51,500 nucleotides of DNA from Acanthaster planci (GCF_001949145.1 NW_019091366.1:2929925-2981424), one strand, 5' to 3'. Counted from the first letter of the stretch, positions 29,401 to 50,361 are shown. Program-made: numbers and translations. Notes: generated by a model from the sequence alone, not told the origin.

Positions 29401-32400
29401 GCTGGGCCTTGTAACAAAAACCATACTCGGAACAAAAGGCTGAACTGCTGGGAATTGCCATCATTTTGCAGCTGGCATTAGCGGAGGTAATCTGTCATTG
29501 TTTTAAATCAGTATACCACTGTTTGCGGTGATGTAATACCGCTGCACGCTAAGCTGGCTGCATTTAAAAGACACCACTGGCATTCAGCAAGGCGCTGGGC
29601 AATTTCGGGAACAAAGGAAATTATGCAACACTACACTATCTGGGCCCTCTTTAATGGGCGGCATGCCCAGTTACAATACTCAGGCATCAATGGAAGTTGC
29701 CTGTCAGATTAGAGTAGCCACCAGACAGTCATTTTTGTGGGTGTGAGCGTCCAGTAAATGAAGTTCTGGATATTTGAAGAATTTTGAAAATGGAAAATCT
29801 TGAAAATTGCCCGGGAACTCATCCCGCATATGCAAATTCCACCCAGCAGCAAGTGGTTAAAGCTCTCTTTCAGCACAACACCTATTTGTCCATTCATTTG
29901 TTGACAATATGCATGCTCAGCCAGGCTGACCCAGCCAGCCATTGGTTGATAACGAAGGCTACTTGCCGTGGTATCTGAGCCAGGAATATCACGCCTGGAC
30001 AGATCACTTTTTCTCTCACCCGTGTGGAGTCAACCAAGAAATTTGTGATTGACATGAGTAAACGGAGGAAAGAGAGGAAGTAATCATGAAAAGTGCAGTG
30101 TTCTGACGTGAAGTACCAGAAGAAATGACAAGATTCAAAGGATGTGCTTGGACACACATAATTTAGTTTGTTTGTCACAATGTTTTTTCCTGCTTGAGTC
30201 CTCTGCATTCATTAATAAACAATTTAACTTCTCATACTGTTATATTTGCATGACTTTCTCAATAAGATTCTCTTGTTGGTGCACTTAAACCGCTTTTAAT
30301 TTGAAACCTTAAACTTTAAATTCTTACTATTTATAATCCCAGTGTCATTGTGTTCAATTTGCATTTCAAACCTAATTTTGATATTTGTACTTTTCTTTTT
30401 GGACTTCACATTTATTTTGTCAAGCTACTTGTCATTTATTTGACATTCATATATTTTATTCCATTAATTTCAGTTTGTATTTCTTGACTTTACATTTTGA
30501 ATTTAGCATTGGTTCAATTAATTTTATCACCACTATATAGTGGAACCAAAATTAAGCTCATTTTTGTAAAAACTCATTTAAATTCAAGACCTGTTTACTT
30601 CACATAATTAAAACAAAGGATTTTAAACACTTCAATTTTAATTGCCACGGTAGTATGATTTTTTTCAAATTGTTTTCACGTTTGCTCTGTATAGAATGAA
30701 TTTTATTCATGCTCACACCTGCTTAATAGTGTAATCTGAACAACCTTTCCCCTTCTTTTAAATCACATATGAAATTTTTTTACCATTTATTTGAAGGAAT
30801 TGGGTCAAATGACTTTTATCTTCTATATCCTATTTTACTCTTTGATTCCATATCTTTTTGACTACTTACATCGCCCATTCCTGAATGAGATATCCTTTTA
30901 CCTGTTTTCATAAGCCCCTCTTGATGGTGTTAGGGCCCCCTTCAAGCTCTGTCATTGGCCATTACGTGTTCTGACAGCTGACGACCCTAGTAGGGTGTTA
31001 GAGCAAATACAAGAGACGTGTTTCTGTGCCCCACCAAGCAACGCGTGCACCTGCGTCACATAACACATGTGTGGAGACTTGGTGTCTTCAGCATATGATG
31101 AAGAGGATTGTCTTGGGATTTTCCCACAGATAATACTGTTAATCTATCCAGAGTTGTTGTCTTCAACTCCTCCTTTTATGTCCTGGCTAATTTGTTGAAT
31201 ATCATTCTTTAGGTAGATTTTATTTGAAGAGTGGCTTTGAATTATTTATTTGTTTCATTTAAAGTGTTTGTTTTATTCAGCGTGGACAAACAATCCCGAC
31301 CACTTACCCTTTATGGTGAAGACGTCTTGTATTCTGCAGATTTGATTTTTTAACATTTTATATTTATTTTCTACAATAGAAATTATACTAGAAATAGATA
31401 TAATTTAAACTCTGTTTCCTTGGAATATGAATTGCCGGAGTGTTTTCCATAACATTTCTGAATGAAAGATATTTATTAACTTGTTTTGATGAAATTTCTG
31501 ATATCAAGGAAATAGCTTGTCTTTTTTTGTTCAAAACAAGATTAATCACCGAAATTAGAAGGAAGCTAATCTATAAAGGATGTGAAAGCTGTCAAGTGTA
31601 GTGACATGGCAGTGGTACATGATTGGTTGCAGTTTCATTGTATTTCCCATCAGAACTTTCATTGTGAATTTCCTGTGGATAAATTTTAATCTGCCCTGAA
31701 GTCACATTCAGTGAATGCAGCTTTAACCAGTCATCTGGCCTGTTTACCAGCATTATAAGCATCTCTTTTTGCCAGTTGTAGGATGTTTAAATTACATTTA
31801 TTTGCAGAAAGTCCAACTGTAGGAATTGCGATAGTTACAGTTGGTGATGTTAAAATCTGTTGGATTTCTCCCAGCAGTAGTTATTTCTTAAGTAAAATCA
31901 TACTTCCATGTCATTTCCATTCATTGTTTTCTCAAAGTGAACTAACTGTCATTAAATTGTTGGTTCTCATTGATTTCATTTGACACAGCAGCAACAGCAG
32001 TATGCATATCAAGGCTTTGCTACCTACCCGCAGCAAGCTGTACAGCAAACACAGCAACCTAGCCAACCATACGTTCACTATTTCAACCAGCAGTTTCCTG
32101 CTGGACAACAACAGCAATATCTGCAGATGACGCCCTCAACACAGGCCACATACTACTATAACTATCCACAGTAAGTGCCAAAACTGTTGGAATTTCTGAG
32201 AATTGTTGGGAAACTCAGAACTGAAAACTTTGTTATTTACAAATCTTAAGCTCCTTAGAATTCACAGTGTCATGTGCCATTAAATTTTTCCAAACCTTTT
32301 TGAGACTTTGAGAATTTTTATCATGCACTATGGGCACTTGAGGATACTTGACAAGATCACACACACCTGGGCATGAAAATAACAAATGATTTGTTAATCT

Positions 32401-32828
32401 GTGTTAGAGTGGTTGATTTGACATCATGGAATTTGGGAAATGATCTTTGCTTAGTAAGATTCGTTGTAAAAGTTTTCTTCTTGGACAAATCTTACACATA
32501 CTCTAAAATTAAGTAAAAAGAATTGACAAGCTGCAGTGAGGGTTTGTGTTTTTGATAGTATAACCCTGCGTGTGGCTGTAGGGCTTGTCTTTGGCTGTGA
32601 CTGACTTGACTCATTTCTTGTTCTTGCTACAGAGCGTCAGGTATGGTTATGCAAGGGCAGTATGTACAGAGCCAGTACCCCCAAGGACAAACTGTTCAAC
32701 AGACTCAGTATGCTCAACAGACCCAACCCATTTCAGCTCTTGGACAAGGCATGGCTCCAAGCAGAGGGCTCATGACGCCTAACTCATCCCAAGGAAATTA
32801 TATGCATACTGGCTTCCCAACTCAATAA
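2427..32828 (+). CDS. TIA1: TIA1/TIAR-type RNA-binding protein, 5'-truncated; ten exons in window
   Basis: This is a cytotoxic granule-associated RNA-binding protein of the TIA1/TIAR (Drosophila Rox8) family. Such proteins bind U-rich RNA: in the nucleus they help U1 snRNP at weak 5' splice sites, and in the cytoplasm they repress translation and nucleate stress granules. The ten exons join in one frame (1014 nt, 337 codons plus TAA). They encode the end of RRM1 (VNWATTPS), RRM2 (RNP2 IFVGDL, RNP1 KGYGFVSF), RRM3 (RNP2 VYCGGI, RNP1 KGYAFIRF, ending VKCSWGKE) and a tail of about 125 residues rich in Gln, Tyr, Thr and Ser. Linker and RRM3 words such as NCTVYCGG match vertebrate TIA1/TIAR closely. 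The first RRM1 exons lie outside the window, so the start codon is not seen. Whether it is a single TIA1/TIAR co-orthologue, as is usual outside vertebrates, is inferred. Confidence 0.95.
2479..6370 (+). other. TIA1 intron (3.9 kb)
   Basis: Plain AT-rich intron. It has several TACATGTA palindromic words, for example at 3277-3288 and 4600-4615, and a short direct repeat around 2810-2850. No open frame here resembles a known family. The 3' end carries a strong T-rich polypyrimidine tract before CAACAG. Confidence 0.6.
6371..6391 (+). CDS. TIA1: TIA1 candidate 21-nt micro-exon (probably alternative)
   Basis: This is a 21-nt segment between a T-rich tract ending CCAACAG and the donor GTAAAA. In the phase set by its neighbours (1 in, 1 out) it reads VHRQIIS and adds exactly seven residues between DTS and [10 protein letters not shown], so it can be included or skipped without frame change. 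Human TIA1 has a short alternative exon (exon 5, 11 residues) at the same RRM1-RRM2 linker position. The match in place, phase and cassette nature supports a real micro-exon. No transcript evidence is available here. Confidence 0.65.
6392..12425 (+). other. TIA1 intron (6.0 kb)
   Basis: It contains a SINE (9185-9390), a CT-rich microsatellite near 9955-9967, a purine-rich stretch near 8590-8620 and an AT-rich perfect palindrome of TAATTA words at 12209-12229. The open frames inside, such as 10639-10956 on the minus strand, show no recognisable domain. Confidence 0.6.
9185..9390 (+). mobile_element. tRNA-derived SINE, copy 1
   Basis: It carries a pol III A-box-like word TGGTCGAGTGG (9238-9248) and a B-box-like word GGTTTGAGTCC (about 9284-9294), spaced as in a Leu/Ser-type tRNA. 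The acceptor and anticodon stems do not fold as an intact tRNA. A diverged copy lies at 33949-34140, and both share CTGCTGCT plus GATTCRA plus CCARCC upstream of the tRNA-like part. Outer limits are approximate because no clear target duplication was found. Confidence 0.7.
12426..12513 (+). CDS. TIA1: TIA1 exon: start of RRM2
   Basis: It encodes [18 protein letters not shown] and then [11 protein letters not shown], the RNP2 strand and first helix of RRM2 (vertebrate HVFVGDLSPEITTEDI). The acceptor is CTACAG and the donor GTAAGT. The exon is 88 nt, phase 1 in and phase 2 out. The preceding exon can join it directly or through the 21-nt micro-exon. Confidence 0.95.
15420..15600 (+). repeat. 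GAT-rich low-complexity stretch
   Basis: Degenerate GATGAT/GATGAC/GATGAG runs give an acidic Asp/Glu/Ser-rich open frame (15354-15548). The composition follows from the trinucleotide repeat rather than from a gene. Confidence 0.6.
17171..17423 (+). repeat. Minisatellite, 21-nt unit, 12 copies
   Basis: The unit is TTTACATGTACACGTAGAAGG, with C/T and A/G variants. Units 4 and 10 are a 15-nt short form lacking one ACATGT-type step. All unit lengths are multiples of three, so the array reads open as repeats of HVHVEGL. That frame is a by-product of the repeat, not evidence for a protein. Confidence 0.9.
17479..17650. mobile_element. Small MITE with TA target duplication (Tc1/mariner- or pogo-like)
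   Basis: The left end is CAGTGGAACAC and the right end is GTGTTCGACTG; these are inverted copies with one mismatch. Both are flanked by TA (17477-17478 and 17651-17652). At 172 nt without a coding frame, it fits a non-autonomous element of the Tc1/mariner/pogo group. Confidence 0.6.
23290..23790 (+). repeat. GT-rich tandem repeat, 110-nt unit
   Basis: Two clear copies (23290-23399 and 23400-23509) start GTGGGGCCTGGGTGGTG and are about 85-90% alike. Degenerate shorter units based on GTGGGGCTGGAGTGGTTTAGG follow to about 23790. The stretch is G-rich on the + strand, unlike the AT-rich surroundings. Confidence 0.85.
24406..24484 (+). CDS. TIA1: TIA1 exon: RRM2 core with RNP1
   Basis: Joined to the previous TC it reads S, then [20 protein letters not shown] and [14 protein letters not shown] is the RNP1 motif that contacts RNA. 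The acceptor is TTTACAG and the donor GTAAGT. The exon is 79 nt and ends in phase 0. Confidence 0.96.
24485..25453 (+). other. TIA1 intron (1.0 kb)
   Basis: AT-rich intron in which I see no repeat, gene or notable motif beyond one TACATGTACAT word near 24740. Confidence 0.6.
25454..25556 (+). CDS. TIA1: TIA1 exon: end of RRM2
   Basis: It encodes [20 protein letters not shown] then [14 protein letters not shown], the last helix and strand of RRM2 (vertebrate GGRQIRTNWATRKP). The acceptor is CACCAG and the donor GTAAGT. The exon is 103 nt, phase 0 in and phase 1 out. Confidence 0.96.
25557..25912 (+). other. TIA1 intron (356 nt)
   Basis: Short intron with one TACATGTATG word. Nothing else stands out. 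Confidence 0.6.
25913..25996 (+). CDS. TIA1: TIA1 exon: RRM2-RRM3 linker and RNP2 of RRM3
   Basis: It encodes [20 protein letters not shown] then GIQNGMS, matching vertebrate [20 protein letters not shown]. The acceptor is TTCACAG and the donor GTATGT. The exon is 84 nt, phase 1 in and out. Confidence 0.96.
25997..27528 (+). other. TIA1 intron (1.5 kb)
   Basis: AT-rich intron without recognisable repeats or genes. Confidence 0.6.
27529..27613 (+). CDS. TIA1: TIA1 exon: RRM3 core
   Basis: It encodes [20 protein letters not shown] then [17 protein letters not shown], completed by the next exon, is RNP1 of RRM3 (vertebrate KGYSFVRF). The acceptor is AAACAG and the donor GTAAGC. The exon is 85 nt, phase 1 in and phase 2 out. 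Confidence 0.96.
27614..28092 (+). other. TIA1 intron (479 nt)
   Basis: Nothing notable beyond a T-rich polypyrimidine tract near the 3' end. Confidence 0.6.
28093..28216 (+). CDS. TIA1: TIA1 exon: end of RRM3
   Basis: It encodes [20 protein letters not shown] then [20 protein letters not shown] and Q. VKCSWGKE matches the vertebrate end of RRM3 (VKCYWGKE). The acceptor is GTTTCAG and the donor GTATGA. The exon is 124 nt and ends in phase 0. Confidence 0.96.
28217..31988 (+). other. TIA1 intron (3.8 kb)
   Basis: It separates RRM3 from the prion-like tail. Local base composition varies: 29330-29680 and 30900-31080 are more GC-rich than the rest. I found no TIA1-like tail exon (no Gly-Gln-Trp-rich frame as in vertebrates) and no other gene or repeat family I can name. 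Confidence 0.55.
31989..32170 (+). CDS. TIA1: TIA1 exon: Gln/Tyr-rich prion-like tail, part 1
   Basis: It encodes [20 protein letters not shown] and continues in the same style, ending TYYYNYP. This low-complexity domain is the kind that drives stress-granule condensation in TIA1. It lacks the Trp-rich GQWGQW words of the vertebrate tail. The acceptor is GACACAG and the donor GTAAGT. The exon is 182 nt, phase 0 in and phase 2 out. Confidence 0.93.
32171..32632 (+). other. TIA1 intron (462 nt)
   Basis: The final intron of the gene; nothing notable seen in it. Confidence 0.6.
32633..32828 (+). CDS. TIA1: TIA1 terminal exon: prion-like tail, part 2, and stop
   Basis: Completing CA with A, it reads [20 protein letters not shown] and ends [10 protein letters not shown] before TAA (32826-32828). 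Gln-rich repeats of the QYxQ type continue the tail. The acceptor is GCTACAG. The coding part is 196 nt. Confidence 0.93.
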
Positions 32829-33560
32829 ACAGATATCTCCCTCCCTGAACACCCCTAGGGTGGAGGGCAGGATTCCCCCACCCCATCACCTATTGCACTC
32901 AAGGATTAGACTCAGAACTTTGATATTGAGGAACTGGTTGGTGTCATTGTTTGTGTCAGAATTGGAAGATATGCATCATAATATTTTCATTGATATGGAA
33001 TGCCTTATGTTGGGTTGAATGATCTGCTGTGTTTTAAAAATAGACACTTTTCATTTACCTCAATCTTACATTGAGTGCATTTGATCATGTGATTTACATT
33101 ACATAATGTGCTTGTCAGATGGTAAAATAAAAAGCTCCATTAGTGAGACTGTAACATCAGAGGACAAGTCATCTTATATCCTGACATGTCTAATGTATAA
33201 TCACATGATTTGTCAGGTGGTTAGATGAGAATGCAGACAGCTGTGCTTGAATTTGGCCAGTTATGATTGGTCAAGTTGATCTAAATATGTCAAATGATTG
33301 GATTGTAAAATTCAGCTAATACTGAAACAAAGAAAAATTGGCTGAAAATTGCCAAATTGTGTAGAAATAAAGTAAAGAGAGAGAGAGAGAGTGTGGTGAA
33401 TATTGTATAAAAGAAATAACGTAAAGGATTAAACAAATAGTAGAGTAAATAAATCAATGTGGGTGGTGGGTAAAATGAACCTGTAGTGTGGGGGTCATCC
33501 TCACATTCTCATATATACAGTATGTGTAAAAACTGTTTGAAATAAAAAGGGTTATTTGTC
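32829..33560 (+). other. TIA1 3' UTR (probable)
   Basis: The downstream end is inferred. AATAAA polyadenylation signals occur at 33126-33131, 33366-33371 and 33541-33546, so several 3' ends are possible; another AATAAA at 34570-34575 would give a longer UTR. An AG microsatellite lies at 33376-33391. Confidence 0.6.
33541..33546 (+). promoter_or_regulatory. Polyadenylation signal AATAAA, candidate for TIA1
   Basis: A canonical hexamer 713 nt after the stop codon. It is one of several candidates, and the choice among them is not decidable from sequence. Confidence 0.45.
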
Positions 33561-33948
33561 AATTTTTGGATATCGACTGATGTTACTAGCTTGCCTGGGT
33601 TGAAGACATCTCTTAACAGCAAGCAACATAGGGAGAGACATGCAGACGCTCTGTGTACTGTACTTTAGTTATGTTTCTGGACATTCCACACACTTGTACT
33701 TTTGATACCTTGTCCTACAATATTTGTGTTATGACCAGTTAGCTACAGTACCATCTCTTACTGACATGGTATTTGAGAACTTTTGCAGACATATAGACTT
33801 ATTGCTGCAGTGTATAGTGTTGATTTTTCTGTTGCAAAAAGTATGTCTATACTGACGGATGGAAATTGTAGAAAATCATTGATCATAATTTGGTTTGCAT
33901 TGTGCTTCTTCCAATGCAAAGCCAATTACTTCCACTGAATACTTGTGG

Positions 33949-34140
33949 AACCTGCTGCTGCTCTGGATTCAAGCCAACCCCCCACTTCTTCCAAACTAGG
34001 CTGAGTCTGTACTAGTAAGGAGGAGGTTGTAAGTTTGAATCCCATCTGAGCAAGCTTGTGAATTTTTATGGAACTCCCAGACCACACAGAAAATATAGTG
34101 TGAATACAAGTCGCAGTAACGGCGATTCCTAGTGTTGAAA
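33949..34140 (+). mobile_element. tRNA-derived SINE, copy 2 (diverged)
   Basis: It shares with the 9185-9390 copy the order CCTGCTGCT, GATTC, CCAACC, then ACTAGTAAG, GGAGGTTGT and the B-box-like word AGTTTGAATCC (34032-34042). The A box is decayed. Boundaries are approximate. Confidence 0.6.
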
Positions 34141-37100
34141 ACCTTTTGTTGAGACTGAGGGAAGTACAGTATCCGGAGTAGGGAGATTTTTTTCAAGTTG
34201 TTTGTGCTGTCTGAAACCCTGTTGTTTACAAAGACAACAATTATATACCCTGGCATTGTAACAAGAAAAATGTCATAAGTCACATTTTAGTCAAGGAATT
34301 AGCTGCTGTGTTGGATATTTAGACTGTGGGAAATGAAAACATGCTTTTGATGATTACATTGCATGTACTCTTTACTTGTATGTAGCATGTGTGTCTATGT
34401 TCTTTGTAATTTGTTGCTGTGGAATATTTGTAAGATGTTTGTTACTGGAAGTTCCTGCCCTTTGTGAAAAAGCATGACTTATATACAGCCTGGTTTTATA
34501 ACACTTGGTTTCTGAAAAATCTTTTATATTTTGGAATGGCTACCATTAGGTTTGGAAAAAACCTCAGAAAATAAACAGTTGAACTTGTGGATTGTTTCCT
34601 TGCCAGAATACAGGACGATCACAAGTTACTCAGGGTAAGAACTACAACGTTCAGTGCCTTTTTGTTTTTTTCTCTCATCCATATTGAATAATACTTCACA
34701 GTATGGATTTTAAAGTCTGATGCTGCAAAGCTTTTATTAAAGCAAGTACCCTCCATGCCTAGCGTGTTAACTAGTTTATTAGTCATACCTGTGTGCATTG
34801 TTTTGTCTCCTGTTTGGCCCTGTGTGTCCTGTTCTCATAGCAACCTTAATTGTGGGATGGGTTGGTTTTTGAGGGAATATTTGTACTGAATGTGGCAGAT
34901 TGCACTGTGAAAGAACAGGGCTGGTGAAAGAATAGAAATAATTTTTTCCCACTCCCAAGATATTCTTGTTACAATGCCCACTGTAAATAACGTGAGTTAC
35001 AAAGTCACATTTAGAAGTAGAAATAGCCTGTGTTCAGTTTAAAAACCTGCAAACTGTTAAATATAAACAGTATGAACAGACAACATTGGGTTCATTATGC
35101 TCTCTTTGCTGTGTATGTTGATACCCACAGCAAAGACAAATAACTTTAAGTTAATCATTTCTCAATTTCTGCCTTGCTTACCTACCAGCAATTCTCATAC
35201 ACAAAGTGAAGTGCTGCAATTTTGTGAAGTCTGTCTTTTACAACTATTCCACAAATGCCACCATCACCTTGTTTATTACTTCTTTTTGAAATCAGTTTCA
35301 ATAATGCGGAAAAATGACATTGACTAAAATAATAAATTATGAGTTACAGGATTATGAGGAACAAACTCTTAAATATGGTCATTAATATTCATGAACTGAG
35401 TAACTAATTTTTGAAGTTGGTCATTAGAACTGATATGTTTAGTGTTTGTGACAGGAATGTTTTGTAACAGTTGGGACCATGTTTTTTTTCCCCCCATTTT
35501 AAGATGGTGTCGAAACTAAATTTGATGCCACATCACCACAGTATGCGCTGTGAATAGTTGTTGGCTGTAAAAAAGGGGGAAAAAGGCAAGAGAGAAGGAT
35601 GATTTTTAGGATGGCATTTAAAATTCATCCTCAGTTCTTTGTACTGGTGCTGTTGGTTTGGCCTAATTTCATGGATTTCTTCACCTGTTTCTACATCTGA
35701 GAACTCGGGGAAAACAAGTTGGAAGTATAAACTTTGTTGTATCACGTGCACATTTTATAATTAATTTTATAATTAATTGCAACTTTGTGTGCTGGTATGT
35801 TAAGAGCTATTGCCTTAAGAAAAACATCACTCAGTATGACACAGCTGGAAAAATATGATCAATATGGTCTGATTTTTGACGATGGATTAGTAACGGAAAC
35901 ACTAAATTAAATATTGGCTCTTACCAACTTTCAGCAAATAATTCATTGGATTTTTTTTAATAAGGAGCAGAATGACATTTGGCAATTGTATATTTCCTTG
36001 CATGCCCACTTGGTCAGTATAGAGGGGTTTATCTATTGGCAAGGAGATGAAATAAACTAAGATGGAATGGCAAAGAATAGAAATTACTGTTGTGTTCTGA
36101 TAAACGTATCCACAAATTATCCTAGGTAATGTTAACTCGGTGTAATTATCATATTGATGTGAAATGAGTTTGGTCATCTTGAGAATGGAAGTGCATTTTT
36201 TGTTGGGCCAGCCCTCCCACAGCAATCTGTGTTTGCTTATCATTAACTAAATGCATGAGTAGTTTTCGATTTTTCTATACAAGTTTTATACTGTGGAGAC
36301 TTCTTATGCTCCTAGAAGCAGATTACTGTCTTTTAAGGATGGATGGAGTATTTTCTCATGTGAAACGAGTGATAGCTGTGACTTTGGGTGGGGGGATGGG
36401 ACAGGGTGTATGTGGTTATATAGGATTTGATACATGGTTGCAAATTGTAAAACATTTGTTCAATGTCATTCATTATGAAGGATGTTGTGGTTGTGTGGGA
36501 GAGCTGGCCGGGAGTTTCAGAAGTTGGTAATCATCAGAACTGATCTGTCATGGAAAATGAACACAAGGACAGTGAATGTTTATTGTAATTATAAATTTTG
36601 CGTTATGTTAAAAGGCATCAATTTCAATCCCAGATTTTGTTGTAACAGCCAAGCTTACTGTTGCAGTCTTTTACGTGTTCAAAGTTGTGAACTTGTGTTG
36701 CATTGGCATGGCAACTTTGGCCTTGCATCAGAATAGCAACGTGTACTGTTGTGTAGCGCCCTCTAGCATTGAGTTATTGGTATAAAAAGTGAACAAGTTT
36801 TGGGTTTCATATACATATCTAATTAGCAATGTGATTGGTCCCGTTCTGTGGTTTTTAGTTAATGTATCTTGATTATCAACAATTGTACATATACTCAGTG
36901 TCCATTGTTACAAAAAATGTGTTGAAGTCCGTAAATTCCACTGTGCTGAGTCACAATGGAAGAAGTTCATAAGGCAAATGTATACATAATGTGAAATATT
37001 TTAAGGGTGGGTGTGTTTTGGAATGGTAGAAAGGGAGATTTTAGTTATAAACAAAAGTAGCAAGTAGATTTGTAGCAGTAAACATAAAACTGTCAGAAAG

Positions 37101-37877
37101 AAGTGTACAAAATATAATATTTGGGTTTAAACAAAATGAGTTAGACCAGAAATACAGTAACTAAAGAGTCCAAATAAAGCATTGTAAGATGGAAAAATGT
37201 TATTAGGACTTTGGTGATGATGTTTCAATAGTGTACAAAACCCTGAATCGAAATTGATTGGATTTTGGTTTCCAATATGGGGTGTAGTTAGCCATAGTAA
37301 GATACATGTGCACTGAATTAGGCTTAGCCAGCTAACGTCAGGGACAAAGTATAATATGAAGCAATTTCCCAAAACACTGGTTTTTGTAGAATGATGGGGT
37401 ATAAAGCAAATAAAAAGGTATAATTTGTAAACAAAGGTACAAATTGTATTTTGTGTGGCTTTCTATCATGGTTGTACTGTTCTCCAATTCAGCATGGACA
37501 GATCCAAAAGCAAACTTCTGAGCATGGGGGCAGCATTTCTCTAATGATTGCTCCCTTGGTTTTTTGTGGGGATGGGGGAGGGAGGCATGGCACCCGTTCT
37601 CCATGTGCTCTGATTATCCACATGTATATTTATAATCACAAAAATATTTATCCCCAACAGTTGTGTTCATTCGCTTGTCCCCAACTGCCCTGAAATGACG
37701 CTTGGAAGGCCAAATACATTTCAAAAATGTTTGTGAAGGAAATAGTACACAGCCATGGCTGTGATTGTGTGAGCATCGTGAGTTAATATTCCATGCATGT
37801 ACTTTCAATGTTGACCCGTGTTATTGTTCAAAAGCAAAAGCATTTGCCTATCCCAGTGGCCTGGTCAGCAAATCAAG

Positions 37878-38087
37878 CAGAGGAGTAGCCATGGGGGGGG
37901 GGCTTGGGGCACGTGCCCCTCACAAATTCCAGGTGCCCTTCCCCAGGTGCCCCCCACTGAAAAAAATGCATTAATGGATATTGAACAAGGCTAACAAAAA
38001 CTTGCCCGAAAACCATACCACTGAAAGCTAGTGCCCCCATAAGATGCTGATGTGCCCCCCCCCAGTAAAATCCGAGCTACGCCTCTG
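37878..38087. mobile_element. hAT-like MITE, 210 nt
   Basis: The left terminus CAGAGGAGTAGCC and the right terminus GCTACGCCTCTG are inverted copies (CAGAGGCGTAGC when reversed). They resemble the CAGNGGCGTAGC ends common in non-autonomous hAT elements. The inside is rich in GTGCCCC/GGGGCAC words and has no coding frame. The flanking 8 nt (AAATCAAG and AAAGTGAA) match poorly, so a clean target duplication is not seen. Confidence 0.6.
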
Positions 38088-38240
38088 AAAGTGAAGTCAA
38101 GGCAGTAGGTGACAAGCGAGTTCTGCTCATTTCTATGTCATTAACTTAAGCAACTGTTGTTGGATTGTGATGTGTAAATGCAATAATTTAGACTCGATTT
38201 AGAAGTAAAGGACTTAGTGGCTTTTTTGGATTCAAGCAAG

Positions 38241-38504
38241 TGTTTTCTTTTAATTGAAAGCGAGAATTATGTAGTTTCTGTTGAAGGAATACCGCGTCAT
38301 GTGATTTCATCACATGATACGAAGCGTCGCGTGATCACGGATGCGCGTGCCTTTGCCTGTCTGGTGTCTAGGTTGTTTTTACGCAGGCCAATAGGTATCA
38401 TTCTAATTATTGATGCACCCGATTTTTTTTATTACGGTACGAACGGACGGATACATGATATATAATAATAAGCGCAAGGGTATGCATGCACGACGAAGTC
38501 AACA
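38241..38504 (+). promoter_or_regulatory. GALC promoter region (predicted)
   Basis: This stretch is richer in CpG than its surroundings. It holds an inverted pair of M-box/E-box words (TCATGTGAT at 38297-38305, ATCACATGA at 38309-38317), a CGTGATCACG palindrome (38330-38339) and a TATA-like TATATAATAATA (38459-38470) about 35 nt before the start codon. Promoter function is inferred from position. Confidence 0.5.
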
Positions 38505-49378
<10,874 letters not shown>

Positions 49379-50220
49379 ATTGTTGTATCAGTGTAAAACA
49401 AATTAAATTTCTAAAGGCCTTTTCTTTCACAGTTTTTCATTGCTTTGGATTCTGATTCACCTCCTTGAGTGCTAAACTAAATTATGTCAATGTTCCTAGT
49501 AAAGGTCAGCTGGACTCTCCTACAGTAATCTGTTTGACCGATGTTCTTGTTTATTTGTAACTGTATGTTCATTCTTTCATTAAATGAAATGATTACTTCT
49601 CAGTGACAAGTAGGATTTGTTACTTGCAAGTGTTTGTTTCACACTCAAAATAACATTCTCTCCTATTTAAACATTTGTATATTCTGTTAGTCCAGTTGCT
49701 CGTAACTTGAAATGTGATGACTTACAGTGTACTGGTTGGCCTTGGAGATGGACTGTACGCCAGTACATTCATCAGTGTTATAAAACTTTAAAAGATTCAT
49801 CTGCAGATTTCAAAATCAAGTGTAATTTTAATTTTTTTTGGTCAATTTTACCATGGCATTACATCATGGTATTGCTTGAACCTTGACCAAATGACAGAAA
49901 GATTATTTGCTTTTTTGTAAAGTTTTGTTATTTTTTATTACCGAGAAGAGAATGAGATTTGAGAAGAGAATGTCAACAATCATTATGTTTCTTGGATGGA
50001 AGTAAAAAAATAATATTTGGCCGAAATGTTTCTAGAGAATTCTAAAGTAAACCAAGGCAGTGTAGACTGGCAAATCATTGACCTAATCAACTGATTCTAA
50101 TTAAATCTGTTGATGTAACCGGAGAACATGATTTAATTTTTGTGATAAAAATGCAAGTACATGTACATAATCTGAAACTTGTTTGCATTTCTCCCAAATG
50201 GAATAAAATGAACGTGCTTT
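49379..50220 (+). other. GALC 3' UTR (probable)
   Basis: Signals available are ATTAAA at 49402-49407 and 49579-49584 and a canonical AATAAA at 50202-50207. The end of the transcript is therefore uncertain. No other feature is seen. Confidence 0.5.
50202..50207 (+). promoter_or_regulatory. Polyadenylation signal AATAAA, candidate for GALC
   Basis: The first canonical hexamer after the GALC stop, 824 nt downstream. Two ATTAAA variants lie closer. Confidence 0.4.
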
Positions 50221-50361
50221 CAACATGTATCACAACTTTTATGCAGTACATTTTCATAAAGGTATATGCTAAAACAAAACACTATTTTTCCATGTGTTGG
50301 TCGTGTAAGCCCTATGTGGCATGTGTGCTGTAATAACCATATGAAATTGGTTACCTTTGTC

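Larger units (their letters stand above)
33561..38240. other. Intergenic region between TIA1 and GALC
   Basis: AT-rich, no recognisable gene on either strand. It contains a diverged SINE (33949-34140), a CTCF-core-like word GCGCCCTCT (36756-36764) and a hAT-like MITE (37878-38087). Open frames such as 35902-36243 (minus) and 36255-36530 (plus) show no domain or splice context supporting them. Confidence 0.6.

Noticed and set aside
35902-36243. 113-codon minus-strand open frame in the intergenic region
   Set aside because: AT-rich, no family resemblance, no supporting signals.
38217-38465. 82-codon open frame just upstream of GALC
   Set aside because: It overlaps the promoter elements and has no similarity to known proteins; the GALC signal peptide start at 38505 is in a different context and well supported.
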